Shown: positions 63,501-64,000 of the stretch, piece by piece
How the letters are laid out: each line of letters opens with the position of its first letter
How positions within the stretch are numbered: the first letter of the stretch is position 1
Source of the DNA: Pelagihabitans pacificus
GTDB lineage: Bacteria > Bacteroidota > Bacteroidia > Flavobacteriales > Flavobacteriaceae
Reading direction: 5' to 3'
Length of the DNA: 64,000 nucleotides
Assembly (NCBI RefSeq): GCF_009371985.2
Contig: NZ_VIKU02000004.1
Coordinates: 310,001-374,000 of the forward strand
Notes under the pieces: model-generated
Databases searched by the model: none
What the model saw: the letters and a program-made list of their open reading frames with translations, nothing else
Told to the model about the DNA's origin: nothing
Made by a program: the position numbers and the translations under genes

Positions 63501-63976
63501 AAGTCGAGAGAAAGGGTATCTCCCAACTTGATTTTCAAAGTGTTCCTCTCGAGCTCCTTTCGTGTGACGACCTTTTCAAACAACGCGTCGGGATAGGTGA
63601 CAATGACCGCCGGTTTTTTACGGGAATTGATACGGTTGAGTACCTCCGCCCGCAGAAGTACGTTGGCGTTGTCGGTTTCCTCGATCTGGTAGGGTCTGCG
63701 ATAGCTGCCGGGGTAAAATAATACATCGTTTTCCCCTATTAGACGTTCTAGGTCATTGAGGTAGTACGCAGCCTCTTCCTTGTCATTGAAAATCAATAAA
63801 AAAGGAAGCTCGGAACTTCGAAAAATGTCGGATAGCACAAAAGAAAGGGAGGAGCCGGCGAGACCCTTTAAATGTACCCTTAAGGGGATGGAACCATCAT
63901 TTTTGGAAATAGCCTCCCGCAGTTTTCCGGTTTTGGAAGACTGTGCGAATAGGTGTTGAATGGTAGTATGCGTCAA
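60569..63976 (-). CDS. mfd: Transcription-repair coupling factor Mfd
   Basis: 1135 aa from a TTG at 63976. The open frame reaches 63994 from another TTG, but that codon overlaps the -7 box at 63992-63999, so the later start is preferred; it is not certain. Domains in order: UvrB-like N-terminus, a CarD-like RNA-polymerase-interaction domain (KLEIGDYVTHIDHGIG), helicase motor (GDVGFGKTEVA, IVDEEQKFG) and a C-terminal TRCF domain. It removes stalled RNA polymerase and recruits UvrA for repair. Confidence 0.95.
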   Translation of the reverse strand: MTHTTIQHLFAQSSKTGKLREAISKNDGSIPLRVHLKGLAGSSLSFVLSDIFRSSELPFLLIFNDKEEAAYYLNDLERLIGENDVLFYPGSYRRPYQIEETDNANVLLRAEVLNRINSRKKPAVIVTYPDALFEKVVTRKELERNTLKIKLGDTLSLDFLNEVLFEYKFKRVDFVTEPGEFSVRGGIVDVFSFSHDEPYRIEFFGDEVDSIRTFDVETQLSTDKVKKITVIPNVADKFLQEKRESFLRYISPSTLVFTKNIDMLSDRLDDFFEKAKEAFGTLSEVIERATPEELFMNGHSFQKQLQGFGLISFGASTTSLPINGSTGATEMGTTDIIFNTKPQPAFNKKFDLLIDNLNDYKARGYTNYLFCASEQQAKRFHVIFEEVNEHVHYETVVFPLYQGFIDDDQKLVCYSDHQIFERYHKFHLKNGYAKKQAITLKELNKLEIGDYVTHIDHGIGKFGGLQKIDVEGKKQEAIKLMYGERDILYVSIHSLHKISKFNGKDGAVPKIYKLGSAAWKKLKQKTKTRVKKIAFDLIKVYAKRRLEKGFQYAPDSYLQNELEASFLYEDTPDQSKATEDIKRDMESERPMDRLICGDVGFGKTEVAIRAAFKAVDNGKQVAVLVPTTILAFQHHRTFCQRLKEMPVTVEYLNRFRTAKEKRETLERLEAGKVDIIIGTHQLVNKNVKFKDLGLLIVDEEQKFGVSVKDKLKSIKENVDVLTLTATPIPRTLQFSLMAARDLSVINTPPPNRYPIESSVIRLNEETIRDAISYEIQRGGQVFFIHNRIENIKEVAGMIQRLVPDAKIGIGHGQMEGKKLETLMLSFMNGEFDVLVSTTIVESGLDVTNANTIFINNANNFGLSDLHQMRGRVGRSNKKAFCYFITPPYDVMTPDARKRIEALEQFTALGSGFNIAMKDLEIRGAGDLLGGEQSGFINDIGFETYQKILAEAIDELKENEFKELYEEVEGHHEKVFVKETQIDSDFELLFPDDYINNITERLTLYTELNQVNDEVGLKQFEAQLVDRFGELPTQAVDLLNSVRIKWIGKGIGLERVVMKRGKLIGYFIADQQSDFYQSPSFTKVLQYVQSHPQACKIKEKQTRNGLRLLLIFEGITSIKKALKALSPFEITEKQLV

Positions 63977-63991
63977 CCGAACTATTTTGTG

Positions 63992-63999
63992 CAAATATA
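63992..63999 (-). promoter_or_regulatory. -7 promoter box for mfd
   Basis: Minus strand TATATTTG, an exact TAnnTTTG match at the right edge; transcription would start near 63985. The -33 region lies outside the window. Confidence 0.5.
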
Positions 64000-64000
64000 C

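Overview
This is a chromosomal segment of a marine-type Bacteroidota, most likely a member of the Flavobacteriaceae. The grounds are a flexirubin (aryl polyene plus dialkylresorcinol) pigment locus, a SusC/SusD outer-membrane pair, a type IX secretion sorting domain, a Sua5-type tRNA-modification enzyme, and repeated TAnnTTTG promoter boxes, which are the Bacteroidota -7 consensus. No rRNA, tRNA, CRISPR array or intact insertion sequence was found. All reading was done by eye; no search was run.

Layout. (1) 1-18 kb: one long, almost gapless minus-strand operon for a flexirubin-type pigment. It runs leftward from a tyrosine ammonia lyase at 17958 through a ketoreductase, two acyl carrier proteins, several ketosynthases, DarA and DarB, two hotdog proteins, a BtrH-like protein, an ABC exporter and a thioesterase, to a polysaccharide deacetylase cut by the left edge. 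A halogenase-like flavoprotein is divergent at 18147. (2) 19-23.4 kb: small envelope genes, a serine hydrolase and a short single-strand-binding protein behind two tandem palindromes. (3) 23.7-42.5 kb: a nutrient-uptake island. SusC, SusD, two giant CRTAC1-type lipoproteins and a vanadium-haloperoxidase-like lipoprotein run leftward. A cytoplasmic GH36-type alpha-galactosidase and a sodium symporter run rightward. A GntR/LacI-type hybrid regulator sits at the far end. A 23-bp sequence lies just downstream of the promoter-like box on both arms of the divergent region, which makes it a candidate shared operator. (4) 42.5-49.6 kb: PAP2 phosphatase, nucleoside hydrolase, ferritin, histone-deacetylase-like enzyme, Sua5 and Tex. 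(5) 49.6-50.4 kb: a frameshifted REP-associated transposase bracketed by 31-32-nt palindromes. (6) 50.4-64 kb: MetRS, an exported DUF1800/DUF1501 pair, YraN, a thioredoxin-like lipoprotein or periplasmic protein, a second serine hydrolase, a TerB-like protein and Mfd.

How the parts work together. In the pigment locus the lyase supplies 4-hydroxycinnamate. The ACP/ketosynthase/ketoreductase/hotdog set extends it to an aryl polyene. DarB and DarA make the dialkylresorcinol, and an acyltransferase or the BtrH-like protein may join the two halves as an ester. The uptake island looks built for a small alpha-galactoside: outer-membrane import by SusCD, hydrolysis inside the cell, and symport across the inner membrane. 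The role of the haloperoxidase-like protein and the two CRTAC1 proteins in it is unknown, and I consider that the least explained system in the window.
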